Below, piece by piece: positions 8,574-17,634 of a stretch of 64,000 nt of DNA. Each line of letters starts with the position of its first letter. Within the stretch, counting starts at the first letter, position 1. The notes beneath the pieces are model-generated. The model made no database searches and was not told where the DNA came from. It saw only the letters and a list, made by a program, of their open reading frames with translations. The position numbers were made by a program, and so were the translations under genes. Origin of the DNA: Aliikangiella sp965214955 (GTDB lineage Bacteria > Pseudomonadota > Gammaproteobacteria > Enterobacterales > Kangiellaceae); assembly GCA_965214955.1 (NCBI GenBank), contig CBDCCU010000009.1, positions 1,116,001 to 1,180,000 of the forward strand, read 5' to 3'.

Positions 8574-9601
8574 GTTTACTTGAAAATAATAAGATTGTTC
8601 ATGGTGGACGACTATTGGCTTTTGCCGAGTCACTTGGGCTAGATGATAACGACTGGTTAGATTTATCAACTGGGATCAGCCCTTTTCAATATCCCATTCC
8701 TCAATTAGCTAGTGAGACTTGGCGTGAACTGCCGCAAATTTCAAATTCATTTAACGAGTCAGTCACTCAATATTATGGATCTAATCAGTTTGTTGTGGGA
8801 GCAGGAAGTCAGCAATTGATTGCGTTAATGCCAGAAATTTTAAATCAACAAAGTCAAAATATTAAAAGGGTTTTTATCCCCCAAGTTGGTTATAAATCAC
8901 ATCAAGTCGCTTGGAGCAGTCAGCAGGTAGAAATTGTTTTATATACTAAACTTCCTAAAAGATCTGATTTAAAAGAAGGTGACTGTTTAGTGATAATTAA
9001 TCCCAACAATCCTAGCGGCATTTTTTATTCTAAACACTGCCTTAGCGATTATGCCAAATACTTAGATAAAATTAACGGCTATTTAATTGTTGATGAAGCC
9101 TTTATTGATGTTGTAGATAAAAGTACTTCATTAATTAATAAAACCATGCCAGCCTCACTCATTGTATTTCGCTCAATTGGTAAGTTTTTTGGCTTGGCAG
9201 GTTTAAGGGTTGGGTTTGTTTTTGCCAATATTGATATTTTAAAATACATCAAAAATAAAATTGAGCCTTGGCAAGTTAACGGACCCGCACTAGCGATCAC
9301 CGAGCTAGCTTTAAATGATATTGTTTGGCAAAAAAATCAAAAGATTCAACTGACCAAACAAGCAAGTTCTTTAAAAGCCTTGTTAGAAAAATATTTTCCA
9401 GCTAAAACAATTAAAGGCTGCGATCTGTTTTTAACTTTATCTTTAGATAATGCTAATGAGATTTATATGGAATTGGCGCAACATAAAATTTATGTAAGGC
9501 TTTGCGATGAAAACGATGCTATTCGATTTGGTGTTCCTAACAATACTGATTTAGCTCGTTTAGAAAAAACATTTAAATTTTTATTTAAACCAGTTGAGTA
9601 A
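8570..9601 (+). CDS. cobD: L-threonine-O-3-phosphate decarboxylase
   Basis: PLP-dependent, aminotransferase fold-type I enzyme that makes (R)-1-amino-2-propanol O-2-phosphate for CbiB. The ATG at 8570 overlaps the cbiB stop and gives MSLLENNKIVHGGRLLAFAE, matching family N-termini. Visible motifs are LDLSTGISPFQYP, the nucleotide-binding INPNNPSG, YLIVDEAFID and the PLP-lysine region VFRSIGKFFGLAGLRVGF. It is about 343 residues. Coupling to cbiB by overlap and the shared pathway make the assignment firm. In naming schemes where cobD means the synthase, this gene is called cobC. Confidence 0.92.
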   Translation: MSLLENNKIVHGGRLLAFAESLGLDDNDWLDLSTGISPFQYPIPQLASETWRELPQISNSFNESVTQYYGSNQFVVGAGSQQLIALMPEILNQQSQNIKRVFIPQVGYKSHQVAWSSQQVEIVLYTKLPKRSDLKEGDCLVIINPNNPSGIFYSKHCLSDYAKYLDKINGYLIVDEAFIDVVDKSTSLINKTMPASLIVFRSIGKFFGLAGLRVGFVFANIDILKYIKNKIEPWQVNGPALAITELALNDIVWQKNQKIQLTKQASSLKALLEKYFPAKTIKGCDLFLTLSLDNANEIYMELAQHKIYVRLCDENDAIRFGVPNNTDLARLEKTFKFLFKPVE

Positions 9602-9607
9602 TTAATC

Positions 9608-10315
9608 ATGTTTGATTATCAACTTTTAGCTGAAAAAGGATTAAATATTTATTCGGTATTAAACCTAAAAGACTTGCCTGATAGTCTAATCGAAAATTTA
9701 AAACGTGAAATAGATAATTTTGAGCATTACACACAAATTCTATTAATCGGTAATACGGGCACACAATTATGGAAACAGGTTGCAAGTATTATTGAACAAT
9801 CAAATGAGCAAAACCCAATAGATAATTATTCTAAAAAATGGACTAAAAAAATATTGAGCAATTGTTTGCAATCTAGTGATTTTGAATTTGTTTTTCCCAG
9901 TAAAAACTCAATTGGTTTACAGCAATTAGGTAAAATTGCAGGTTGGCACTTTGACTCACCCATAAAGGTTGGCGTTAATTCAACTTGGGGCAGCTGGTTT
10001 GCTTATCGTGCGGTGGTTTTAGCCAAAAGTAATTTTCCACAGCAAAAACTCAATTCAAGCTCGCCTTGTAAAACCTGTATTGAAAAACCTTGTATTAGTG
10101 CTTGTCCTGTTAATGCCGTTTTTGCCGATCAGTTTATTTTAAAAGATTGTTTGTCTTTTCGAGTTGAAAAAAGTAGCCCGTGTAATAATAAATGTTTGTC
10201 TCGTTTAGCGTGCCCTATTGCTATTGATCATCAATATCCTATTGAGCAAATCCAATATCATTATGGACATTCTTTTGAAATGATAAAAAAGTTTCAAAAA
10301 GTGCTAAATGAATAA
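9608..10315 (+). CDS. Cobalamin-locus protein with two [4Fe-4S] clusters (QueG/reductase-like)
   Basis: A 235-residue cytoplasmic protein whose C-terminal third carries two ferredoxin-like cysteine sets: CKTCIEKPCISACP followed by a second set CLSF...CNNKCLSRLACP. The N-terminal two-thirds resembles the catalytic portion of QueG and of corrinoid-dependent reductase families in a shortened form, but I cannot assign it to a named family with certainty. It lies 6 bp after cobD, so it is probably co-transcribed. A role in reducing cobalt (for CobO) or in removing upper ligands from imported corrinoids fits the context but is inference. Its 3' end overlaps the convergent regulator by 12 bp. Confidence 0.75.
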   Translation: MFDYQLLAEKGLNIYSVLNLKDLPDSLIENLKREIDNFEHYTQILLIGNTGTQLWKQVASIIEQSNEQNPIDNYSKKWTKKILSNCLQSSDFEFVFPSKNSIGLQQLGKIAGWHFDSPIKVGVNSTWGSWFAYRAVVLAKSNFPQQKLNSSSPCKTCIEKPCISACPVNAVFADQFILKDCLSFRVEKSSPCNNKCLSRLACPIAIDHQYPIEQIQYHYGHSFEMIKKFQKVLNE

Positions 10316-10648
10316 TGAGTTATTTTGTAGATATTGCTTTGGCGAAACACCATACCAACGCTTAAAAGCTTTATAGAAACTACTGCTGTCTTTAAATCTC
10401 AGTTTTAATCCTACTTGGGTAATACTCAATTTATCTTCTATTAACCACTTGTGTGCGTAAGCGCTTTTAGATTGATCGTAGAGTGTTTTAAAGTCGGTAT
10501 TTTCTTTATTAAGCGCCCGATATAAAGTTTGTCTACTCATGGCAAGTTGCTTGCAAATATCTTGGGTAGTGATTGCTATTTCGTTAATAATGGCAGCTTC
10601 AATAAGCTCAATCACTTGATTTAATAAACTCGATTGCTGAATGTGTTT
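10304..10648 (-). pseudogene. C-terminal HTH half of a frameshifted AraC-family regulator
   Basis: AraC-type double helix-turn-helix region (DICKQLAMSRQTLYRALNKE, then ITQVGLKLRFKDSSSFYKAFKRWYG.SPKQY). It lacks its own ligand domain and has no obvious start. Reading upstream in this frame continues as IKHIQQSSLLNQVIELIEAA and joins the preceding reading frame at about 10648-10652, exactly where the N-terminal domain stops. The two parts together make one normal-length regulator of about 340 residues broken by one base. Whether this is real decay or a sequencing error cannot be told from here. Confidence 0.8.
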
Positions 10649-11325
10649 TATCGAGCCTTTAGCTTTTCGGCAATAAGCGCTTTAAGCATACTATTGCTAT
10701 TGATTATTGGCGCTAATAAGTCATTTTCTGCAATGATAAGCTCGTTTCTTTGTGCATTAAAGATTAAATTATTACCAAATAAGGGTTGATACAGATCGCT
10801 ATAACTGGGTTTAGCAAACTTAAAGTTAGCCCTAATTGGAAGTAGTTGAGTACCACTTAATAATCTGCCCCAATAGATTAAAGCGCTCATGCTTCGCTCA
10901 ATGTCGGCTATTGGGTATTGGTCATTTAAAAAGCTAAAAGTTAATGAATAATGCTTATCTTGTTGATTGATTTTCCATTGCTCAGAAGGATTCATTAAGA
11001 CAATATTGTCGTTAAAAATACTGAGTGCTTCTTTTAAATTTTCGGCCTGGCTTACCCAGCTTGCTAACAAACCTTTTGCTTCAGGAGAGGCTGTTTGTCC
11101 TATTTTTAAGCCAATTTCAGGGATCTGCTCATTGGTTTGAATTAATTTCCATAAATTAATTAATTGTAGTTCAGAAACTCTTTTATTTGGGTCTAGCTTT
11201 TTATCTTGTGATTGCAAAAATATATCAAGAGAAGATTTAGGCACTAAATGATTTTTATCACAGGCTTCTATTAGGCTCAACATTGCAGCATAAGAAACAT
11301 CTGATTGTTTAATGCTAGTGTTCAT
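10648..11325 (-). pseudogene. N-terminal ligand-binding half of the same frameshifted AraC-family regulator
   Basis: About 225 residues matching the arabinose-binding-type N-terminal domain of OruR/ArgR-like AraC regulators (VSELQLINLWKLIQ, IPEIGLKIGQTASPEAKGLLASWV, then PIRANFKFAKPSYSDLYQPLFG). The frame ends at KALIAEKLKAR-stop at 10648, where a one-base shift restores the HTH domain. ATG 11325 is chosen because AGG lies at good spacing upstream (TAGGTAAC). The regulator stands next to the cobalamin genes and faces a nested palindrome at 11406-11450, which may be its operator. Confidence 0.8.
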
Positions 11326-11405
11326 AATGTTACCTAGGGACAACAATTTGTTACATCAGGAAATAGAAAGTGTTAATAAACTTAATTAATATTAACGGCG
11401 TTATT

Positions 11406-11450
11406 ATTAAGCAATCGACAATGTATGCATATTATCATGCATAGCTTAAT
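11406..11450. promoter_or_regulatory. Nested inverted repeat, possible regulator operator
   Basis: An outer pair ATTAAGC (11406-11412) / GCTTAAT (11444-11450) encloses an inner pair TATGCAT (11424-11430) / ATGCATA (11437-11443). It lies in the divergent promoter region between the AraC-type regulator and the lipoprotein peptidase gene. It may bind that regulator. There is no direct evidence beyond symmetry and position. Confidence 0.4.
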
Positions 11451-11534
11451 GAATATCCTAATGATTCTTCACTATTTTAATGAGCATCACCTTTTATGTG
11501 TATGCTCAAATTTTTTTGTCTGTAGTTAACTAAA

Positions 11535-13232
11535 ATGAAAATATTATCATCGGTTATAGCAACATCCTTCTTATTGATTTTAATTGCATGTGGTGGCGGT
11601 AGTTCATCTGAGCCGCCAATTATTGATATTGATTTAAAACGTCCTAAAAATATCATCGTTAGCGCTTGGTTTAGAGATCAAGATCCTAATCAAAATAAAA
11701 TTGGTGGTAGTGTGATTATTGAGCTTAGTGACGAAACCGTAGCGCAAAGTGCTCAAGCTGATTCTGTTTGGATCTATTGGTTAAACGAGCAAGATGATCG
11801 AATAGGCGAGGCATGGCTTAAAACTGCCACTAACCAAATTTATAACATTAATATTCCTGTTGATACTAATGTTCCAGATAATGCCGTTGCGATGTTATTG
11901 CTTGCAAACAATGCTATTGGTGAGTCTGTACAAGGTAATAAAGTTAAGTTTCATGACTTTACGGGAAATGCTTTGATGTCTGGTGCAGGAGGTAATGAGC
12001 TAGAAAATTGGCAATATGGGCAGGATAGGGCGCATGTAGAAATTTTTCGTGATAATTCCCAAGGGATCTGCCGTTTTGATAATGGCTTGGTTTATGTGGT
12101 TGATATGAATAATCAGGAAGATAGCAACTGGGTGGAAATTAGAAGCTCTGGTGTGGCTAATCATGCCAATGATCAAGATTTTCCTGCCTTTGAATTTGAC
12201 TGTGACGAAAACCCTGTAAATAACACGAGACAAATTGCCGACGACATTGGTGTTTGGACTTATTCTACACTTAACGACAGTATGTTTTATGGTGGCATTG
12301 TTTACGATGCCTTTATCAAATACTTAAAAGAGCCACCTTTAAATGAAAAACTAAGAATTAGAGTGCATTATGCAGGATTAAATAGTCGTTATGCTTATTG
12401 GGATGGTGCTTATGTAAACTTTAGCGATGCCGCATTTCTTTATTATTCTATGGCAAGTTTAGATGCCATTGCTCACGAAATTGGGCATGGTGTATTAAAT
12501 AGAATTTCGGCATTAAGGGCTTTTGAAACCGATTTGAGCAAGCAAGCATTAACCGCACACGAAGCTTTTGGTGACATTTCGGGGGTGATTGCAAAATATG
12601 AATTTTTTGGCGCAGAAAATAGCGATATTGATCTTGCCGATAATCGTCAACTTTGGACTCATGGTGAACAGTTTTATGGTTTTGCACGAGACTTAAGTCA
12701 AATTAAAACCGAATATGACGCGATTGAAAGTTACTTTGATTATGATGAAAATGAAGATAATTATTATTTAAGTATTGGTATGTTAACTTATCCGTTTTAC
12801 TTACTTGCACAAGACTATGGGTTAGAAAAAACTTATCAACTTTATGTTGCTGCTGCTAGATATTGCTGGCAACCCGATGATGAGTTGCCTGATCATGCCG
12901 AATGTATTTTGCAACAAGCCAGTGAATTTGATATTGCCGATGCTGATGTAATTGAGGCGTTTAAAAGGGTTAAAATTAAACTGTTTGAAGAAGGAGTATT
13001 GAGCCACTTTTATGCTCAAGCTAATGGTTTAACCGTTAGTTTTACCGATAATAGTGAGAGCACAAATTTAACCACTGAATGGGTTTGGGACTTTGGTGAT
13101 GGTAATAGTAGCTCTGAACAAAGCCCAACTCATATTTATGAGCAAGCAGGTGAGTATAAAGTGAGGCTTAGCGTTAAAGATCAGTCGGATGATATGGATT
13201 GGTTTGAGCGAGTAATTGTGGTGAGTGAATAG
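11535..13232 (+). CDS. Lipoprotein M4-like (thermolysin-family) metallopeptidase with C-terminal PKD domain
   Basis: The N-terminus is a lipoprotein signal with lipobox LIAC and a Gly/Ser spacer. The zinc site HEIGH is at about residues 314-318 (DAIAHEIGHGVLNRIS), and a second motif, HEAFGDISG, follows about 25 residues later, matching the thermolysin-family glutamate ligand motif. The last 80 residues form a PKD domain (WDFGDGNSSSEQSPTHIYEQAGEYKVRLSV). It has 565 residues. It lacks the usual FTP/PepSY propeptide of secreted vibriolysins and would instead be anchored by lipid, so its M4 membership is by motif only. It may degrade proteins at the cell surface. Confidence 0.78.
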   Translation: MKILSSVIATSFLLILIACGGGSSSEPPIIDIDLKRPKNIIVSAWFRDQDPNQNKIGGSVIIELSDETVAQSAQADSVWIYWLNEQDDRIGEAWLKTATNQIYNINIPVDTNVPDNAVAMLLLANNAIGESVQGNKVKFHDFTGNALMSGAGGNELENWQYGQDRAHVEIFRDNSQGICRFDNGLVYVVDMNNQEDSNWVEIRSSGVANHANDQDFPAFEFDCDENPVNNTRQIADDIGVWTYSTLNDSMFYGGIVYDAFIKYLKEPPLNEKLRIRVHYAGLNSRYAYWDGAYVNFSDAAFLYYSMASLDAIAHEIGHGVLNRISALRAFETDLSKQALTAHEAFGDISGVIAKYEFFGAENSDIDLADNRQLWTHGEQFYGFARDLSQIKTEYDAIESYFDYDENEDNYYLSIGMLTYPFYLLAQDYGLEKTYQLYVAAARYCWQPDDELPDHAECILQQASEFDIADADVIEAFKRVKIKLFEEGVLSHFYAQANGLTVSFTDNSESTNLTTEWVWDFGDGNSSSEQSPTHIYEQAGEYKVRLSVKDQSDDMDWFERVIVVSE

Positions 13233-13258
13233 GACGCTTTAAATTGTACTAAAGCGTC
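13233..13258. terminator. Hairpin between convergent genes
   Basis: GACGCTTTA (13233-13241) pairs with TAAAGCGTC (13250-13258). It lies between the converging peptidase and small lipoprotein genes. There is no long T-run on either side, so it is a weak or bidirectional terminator candidate. Confidence 0.55.
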
Positions 13259-13269
13259 TCAGTTATTAG

Positions 13270-13734
13270 CTAATTAAAAGCCGCGTCAGAGTAGTCTTTG
13301 ATGACTTCTTCGTCGCTTAAATGGCTTGGCGGAATGATTAAAGCCTTCGAGCTTTTAGAAAAAACTTGTCTAGCATAAACTTTAACGGGTTGTTTTGATG
13401 AATTGCTTTTACTCGGTTTAAACTTAGAAAAATAAAGCTTTGATTTTTTAAAATCTTCTAGGGTAATTAAATTGGCAGGTATGGTTTTTTCTAGTGTGAC
13501 ATCTCTGGTGATGCCATTTGAATCAACTTTATAACTATAAAAAATCATTCCTCCATTAGCATAAAGCTTATATTTAATTCTACTTGGAATTGAAGAGGCT
13601 TGATTACTTCTTTTAGGTATCCAATATTGCCCAACATTATCCCTACCAACGGATATAGGCTCTGCAAGATAAACAGGTTCAAGTGTTTTACAGGCAGGTA
13701 AAAGTAGTATAAAGATGAGTCCTAGTTTTTTCAT
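13270..13734 (-). CDS. Small lipoprotein of unknown function
   Basis: A 154-residue protein with an N-terminal signal and lipobox (LILLLPACKTLEP). The rest is basic and serine-rich (SKFKPSKSNSSKQPVKVYARQVFSKSS) with no motif I recognise; a segment YKLYANGGMIFYSYKVDSNG suggests beta structure. The energy-dense T-rich region upstream could hold its promoter. It stands alone, convergent with the peptidase gene and divergent from efpL. Function unknown. Confidence 0.7.
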   Translation of the reverse strand: MKKLGLIFILLLPACKTLEPVYLAEPISVGRDNVGQYWIPKRSNQASSIPSRIKYKLYANGGMIFYSYKVDSNGITRDVTLEKTIPANLITLEDFKKSKLYFSKFKPSKSNSSKQPVKVYARQVFSKSSKALIIPPSHLSDEEVIKDYSDAAFN

Positions 13735-13906
13735 TATTTTTCCCTTTAAGTCATAGTTTCTATTTTATTGTGACGTTTTTATCTTAATAGTCAATAGGTT
13801 AGATGTTTTTACTACTCAATAAACCATTGCATTATAATTGTGCTTTTATCCCATTAAATTAAAGGCTATGATATGGCTAAATTTTAAAACCATAAATAGA
13901 ATCAAA

Positions 13907-14476
13907 ATGCCTAGAGCAAGTGAACTTAAACGCGGAATGGCTGTTGAATACAACGGCAAGTTATTACTGGTTAAACATATTGACGTGCACAGTCCTAGTG
14001 CGCGCGGTGCGGCAACCTTATATAAAACTCGTTTTAGTGATATAACCACGGGGGGCAAAGTTGAGCAAACCTTTAAAGGCGATGATAATTTAACTTTAGT
14101 TGATTTATCCCGTCATCCAGTGATGTTTTCTTATATTGATGGTGATGACTATATCTTTATGGATAATGAAGATTTTTCTCAATATGCATTTAAACAAGCT
14201 AGTATTGAAGAAGAGCTTTTATTTATTTCTGAATCTACCCAAGGCTTGGTTGTGTTAACTGTTGATGGAAAAAATGTTGGCTTAGAATTACCACAGTCGG
14301 TTGAAATGGAAATTATTGAAACTGATCCTTCTATCAAAGGCGCTTCTGCTTCGGCGAGAACTAAACCAGCGAGATTTTCTACAGGCTTAACTATTCAAGT
14401 GCCAGAATATATTGCTAATGGAGAAAAGGTGAAAATAAACACCGCCGATAAAAAGTTTATGGGAAGAGCTGAATAA
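13907..14476 (+). CDS. efpL: Elongation factor P-like protein EfpL (YeiP)
   Basis: EF-P paralogue that binds ribosomes stalled at difficult motifs. The chosen ATG 13907 gives 189 residues starting MPRASELKRGMAVEYNGKLL, the expected length and N-terminus for YeiP; the longer upstream reading from 13838 has no homology support. The three beta-domain arrangement of EF-P is evident (KOW-like N-domain with RGAATLYKTRFSDI, OB domains, C-terminal FSTGLTIQVPEYIANGEKVKINT). EfpL has arginine-like loop residues (SPSARGAA) in place of the EF-P modified lysine. It is followed 2 bp later by pssA. Confidence 0.93.
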   Translation: MPRASELKRGMAVEYNGKLLLVKHIDVHSPSARGAATLYKTRFSDITTGGKVEQTFKGDDNLTLVDLSRHPVMFSYIDGDDYIFMDNEDFSQYAFKQASIEEELLFISESTQGLVVLTVDGKNVGLELPQSVEMEIIETDPSIKGASASARTKPARFSTGLTIQVPEYIANGEKVKINTADKKFMGRAE

Positions 14477-14478
14477 TT

Positions 14479-15834
14479 ATGCAGTTAAGAAAATCTCAAA
14501 TTTCTTTTTTTGATTCGTTAGAATCTTTTAATGTTGATGCTTCCAATATTCAAATTATTAACACTACACCTCAGTTTAAAACCCAATTATTAAACTTAAT
14601 TCAATCGGCAAGCAAAAGAATTTATATTACGGCTCTATACCTGCAAGATGATGAAGCAGGCAAAGAAGTATTAAATGCTATTTATGAAGCTAAGCAAAAA
14701 AATCCACAGCTTGATGCCAAAATATTTGTCGATTATTTACGCGCCCAAAGAGGATTAATGGGACAGCCCGAAAGCATTGGTAATGTAAGGCTTTATCGTG
14801 AACTTGCAGAGCGATATGAACATAAAGTTGATATTATTGGTGTGCCAGTTAAAACCAAAGAAGTGCTTGGTGTTTTGCATTTAAAAGGATTTATTTTTGA
14901 CAACACTTTGCTTTATAGCGGCGCAAGTATCAATAATATTTATCTGCAACAAGAAAGTCGTTATCGAACTGATCGTTATCATCAAATTCAGTGTAAACAA
15001 CTTACTGATAGTATGTGTCGCTTTTTAGACAATTATATTGCAAAATCTTCGGCAGTTAAGTCATTAAATCAAACCCATTGTCCAACAACAAAACAAATTA
15101 AAAACGCTATTCGTTTACAAAAGAAAAACTTACGTCATGCGCATTATCGAGTAAAACCTTGTAAAGATCATACTTGTGAAAATCCAATTAAAGTGACACC
15201 ACTATTGGGTTTTGGCGGTAGAAAAAACTTGCTCAATAAAGCCATTTTTCAATTAGTAAGAAGTGCTCAGCACGAAGTGACTATTTTTACGCCTTACTTT
15301 AATTTTCCTGCCAAGGTTTCTAAGGCCATTCGCCGTATTTTAAAAGCGGGAAAAATAGTCAATATTGTAGTGGGTGATAAAGTGGCCAATGATTTTTATA
15401 TTCCCGAAGATCAAGCGTTTAATAAAATTGGTATTGTGCCTTATGTTTATGAAACTAATTTAAGGCAGTTTTTAAAGCGTAACCAAAAGTTTATCAATTC
15501 TAATAAACTGAATGTTTACTTATGGAAGCATGAAGATAATAGTTACCACCTTAAAGGTATTAATTGCGATGATGAGAAGTATTTGATCACTGGGCATAAT
15601 ATTAATCCTAGGGCTTGGTCGCTTGATTTAGAAAATGGGGTTTTGCTTCAAGATCCTAAACAACAATTAAAAGAAAAATTTGAAAAAGAATTAGCGGTAA
15701 TACTCACACACACTAAGCGAGTTAAACATTTTGAAGAAGTTGAGTCGATTGCCGACTATCCTGAGGCGGCTAAAAAACTGATGAAAAATGTAAAGCGCGC
15801 TAAGTTAGATTCTATTTTAAATCGCTTGCTCTAA
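14479..15834 (+). CDS. pssA: CDP-diacylglycerol-serine O-phosphatidyltransferase
   Basis: Makes phosphatidylserine, the precursor of phosphatidylethanolamine, at the inner membrane face. The protein is 451 residues, the usual length for the phospholipase D-type PssA of gammaproteobacteria. Two HKD-type motifs are visible: LHLKGFIFDNTLLYSGASIN in the first half and YHLKGINCDDEKYLITGHNINPRAW in the second. It belongs to the PLD superfamily, not the integral CDP-alcohol transferase class. Placed 2 bp after efpL, so probably co-transcribed. Confidence 0.94.
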   Translation: MQLRKSQISFFDSLESFNVDASNIQIINTTPQFKTQLLNLIQSASKRIYITALYLQDDEAGKEVLNAIYEAKQKNPQLDAKIFVDYLRAQRGLMGQPESIGNVRLYRELAERYEHKVDIIGVPVKTKEVLGVLHLKGFIFDNTLLYSGASINNIYLQQESRYRTDRYHQIQCKQLTDSMCRFLDNYIAKSSAVKSLNQTHCPTTKQIKNAIRLQKKNLRHAHYRVKPCKDHTCENPIKVTPLLGFGGRKNLLNKAIFQLVRSAQHEVTIFTPYFNFPAKVSKAIRRILKAGKIVNIVVGDKVANDFYIPEDQAFNKIGIVPYVYETNLRQFLKRNQKFINSNKLNVYLWKHEDNSYHLKGINCDDEKYLITGHNINPRAWSLDLENGVLLQDPKQQLKEKFEKELAVILTHTKRVKHFEEVESIADYPEAAKKLMKNVKRAKLDSILNRLL

Positions 15835-15851
15835 CTTAGCTTAATTAAGGC

Positions 15852-16280
15852 TTAGCTAAATAGAATAATGAGTAAACCTATCCAATAGGTAATTAATGCG
15901 ATTAGGCTTAATAAAAATGAGCGAAAGCGCCACTTTATTCGATTGCTAGTACAGTGAACGTAGCTGTGAATATATCGAAAAGCAACAAAAATCCATGCGG
16001 TGTATAGCAGAAAGTTTGATTCAACTTTAAATAAGATCGCAAAAACAATACCAAGATAAAATAGAACAGGTGCTTCGTATAAATTAGTATAGTTACGAAG
16101 CACTTTTCTTATTTCATCTGGTTCGCCACTATCGCCACGGTAAAGCTTGTAATAGTTAGGATCAACCTGTTTATTTTTAGCCGCTTTAAATCGGCGAGCC
16201 GCCAGAGTAAATAGCACAATAATAGTAAGCAGCACCATTGCAAAAGCAGGTAAAGCCAATAGCAGAGTTGATTGTTGCAT
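15852..16280 (-). CDS. MAPEG family membrane protein
   Basis: A 142-residue protein with four hydrophobic segments typical of MAPEG (membrane-associated proteins in eicosanoid and glutathione metabolism). Supporting motifs are RRFKAAKN near the N-terminus, LRNYTNLYEAPVLFY and FRYIHSYVHCTSNRIKWRFRSF near the C-terminus. The bacterial members' substrates are largely unknown. It lies 25 bp downstream of nosL on the same strand, so it may be read through from the nos operon, but it is not a standard nos gene. Confidence 0.85.
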   Translation of the reverse strand: MQQSTLLLALPAFAMVLLTIIVLFTLAARRFKAAKNKQVDPNYYKLYRGDSGEPDEIRKVLRNYTNLYEAPVLFYLGIVFAILFKVESNFLLYTAWIFVAFRYIHSYVHCTSNRIKWRFRSFLLSLIALITYWIGLLIILFS

Positions 16281-16304
16281 AGAACGCTCGCCGATAAGTG
16301 ATGT

Positions 16305-16799
16305 TTATTGTTGAGTAAGTAGCTCTAGTGTTAGTCCATTAAACACAATGACTTCACCGCCATGTTTATTAACAAACTCACCCGCTGCGGTTGAGCTTAA
16401 AAATGTTGCTAAGGTATCACCCATTGAACCTTTAAGATCCGAGCCAATAACATAAAAGGCATCTCGCGCTGAAATTAAGTGTTCATCTTTGGGAGATTCC
16501 CAAGGTGTTTTAGCCATGTCGTGAACGTACATTTCTTTTACGTTGTGAGTGTTTTCAGGCTGTAAATACCAAATAAGCATTTCTTTGGTAGAGCAAAACT
16601 TTTTAAAATTAGGATTGCGACTATCTCTTGCTTGACCTTTAGGTCCTGGAAATTTAGTAATAATCATACCGCAAACATGGCATTCGTCAGCATTTTCAAA
16701 GGCTACAGGGCCTAGTTTTTGCTCTGCTGCATCATCTGCTCCGCAAGCCGAAAGGAGTAATGCGCTAAGTGAAAGTATTAATATTTTTGTTAGTTTCAT
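16305..16799 (-). CDS. nosL: NosL, copper chaperone lipoprotein of nitrous oxide reductase maturation
   Basis: Outer-membrane or periplasm-facing lipoprotein that delivers Cu(I) to NosZ. It has a lipobox LLLSACG, then the copper-binding region ADECHVCGMIITKFPGPKGQ, then the NosL signature KFCSTKEMLIWYL and AREAFYVIGSDLKGSMGDTL-type region (here ARDAFYVIGSDLKGSMG). The 164-residue length is normal. It is the last nos gene, 10 bp after nosY. Confidence 0.94.
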   Translation of the reverse strand: MKLTKILILSLSALLLSACGADDAAEQKLGPVAFENADECHVCGMIITKFPGPKGQARDSRNPNFKKFCSTKEMLIWYLQPENTHNVKEMYVHDMAKTPWESPKDEHLISARDAFYVIGSDLKGSMGDTLATFLSSTAAGEFVNKHGGEVIVFNGLTLELLTQQ

Positions 16800-16809
16800 T
16801 ATAAGCTCT

Positions 16810-17634
16810 TTATATTGGGCGTTTTGTTAAACGATAATAGGCTAAAAGGAATGGTACTATAATCCAAATTGACATGCCTAGTATTAATCCTGATAAATTA
16901 AACGAGCTTTCAGAGGCAATACTTAATAGTCCTGTACCATTGGTTTCAAAGCCGACTAAATTAATCAGTCTAAAAATATCGGTTGGATTTAGCATGAGTA
17001 AATAAGGAAATAAGTCGGGCTGTACTTGTCCTTCGGTTGCCACCAAAATGCCTAGTAAGCCCATATCAAAAATAAGCACAAAAAAGAACCAAATAATTAG
17101 AGCTAGTCCTGCGGCTTTTGATTTTTCAGACACCCAGCTACTAATTAAGTAAGACAAACTAATAAATACCATGCCAAGCAAAATGGCAGATAAGATAAAA
17201 ATGGCAAATGCGCTGGCTAGCTCTTGAGTATCGACACCTTCGGCAAAAATGGCAATGGTTAAACTGGCGCTGCCAAATCCTACGGTTGTTGCAATAGTAA
17301 GAATAAGTGTGTGACCAATGAGTTTACCAATTAAAAGTTCGGCCTTGGTTAAAGGGTAGGTAAGCAAGAGCAAGAGTGTGCCGTCTTCATCTTCACCAAC
17401 AATAGCGTTGTAAGATAAAAGCAGGGCAATTAGCGGTAATAAAAAGATATTTAAACTCGCCAAACTGACAATGGTATTGGCAACCGAGCTAAAACCAATA
17501 GAGCCAACGGCAGCAGAGCCAAACCATGATAGTGCTGAGGCAAAAACGGCAAAAATTAAGGTGATAGCAATCAGCCAGCGGTTTCTTAAGCCATCTTTAA
17601 ATTCTTTTTTTGCAACGGCAATACTGGCTCTCAT
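16810..17634 (-). CDS. nosY: NosY, ABC permease of nitrous oxide reductase maturation
   Basis: ABC-2 type membrane permease of 274 residues that works with NosF and NosD in assembling the CuZ site of NosZ. Six hydrophobic segments can be seen; the start IAVAKKEFKDGLRNRWL and the motif NAIVGEDEDGTLLLLLTYPLTKAELLIGKLIGH are characteristic. Its ATG overlaps the nosF stop by 4 bp. Confidence 0.93.
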   Translation of the reverse strand: MRASIAVAKKEFKDGLRNRWLIAITLIFAVFASALSWFGSAAVGSIGFSSVANTIVSLASLNIFLLPLIALLLSYNAIVGEDEDGTLLLLLTYPLTKAELLIGKLIGHTLILTIATTVGFGSASLTIAIFAEGVDTQELASAFAIFILSAILLGMVFISLSYLISSWVSEKSKAAGLALIIWFFFVLIFDMGLLGILVATEGQVQPDLFPYLLMLNPTDIFRLINLVGFETNGTGLLSIASESSFNLSGLILGMSIWIIVPFLLAYYRLTKRPI

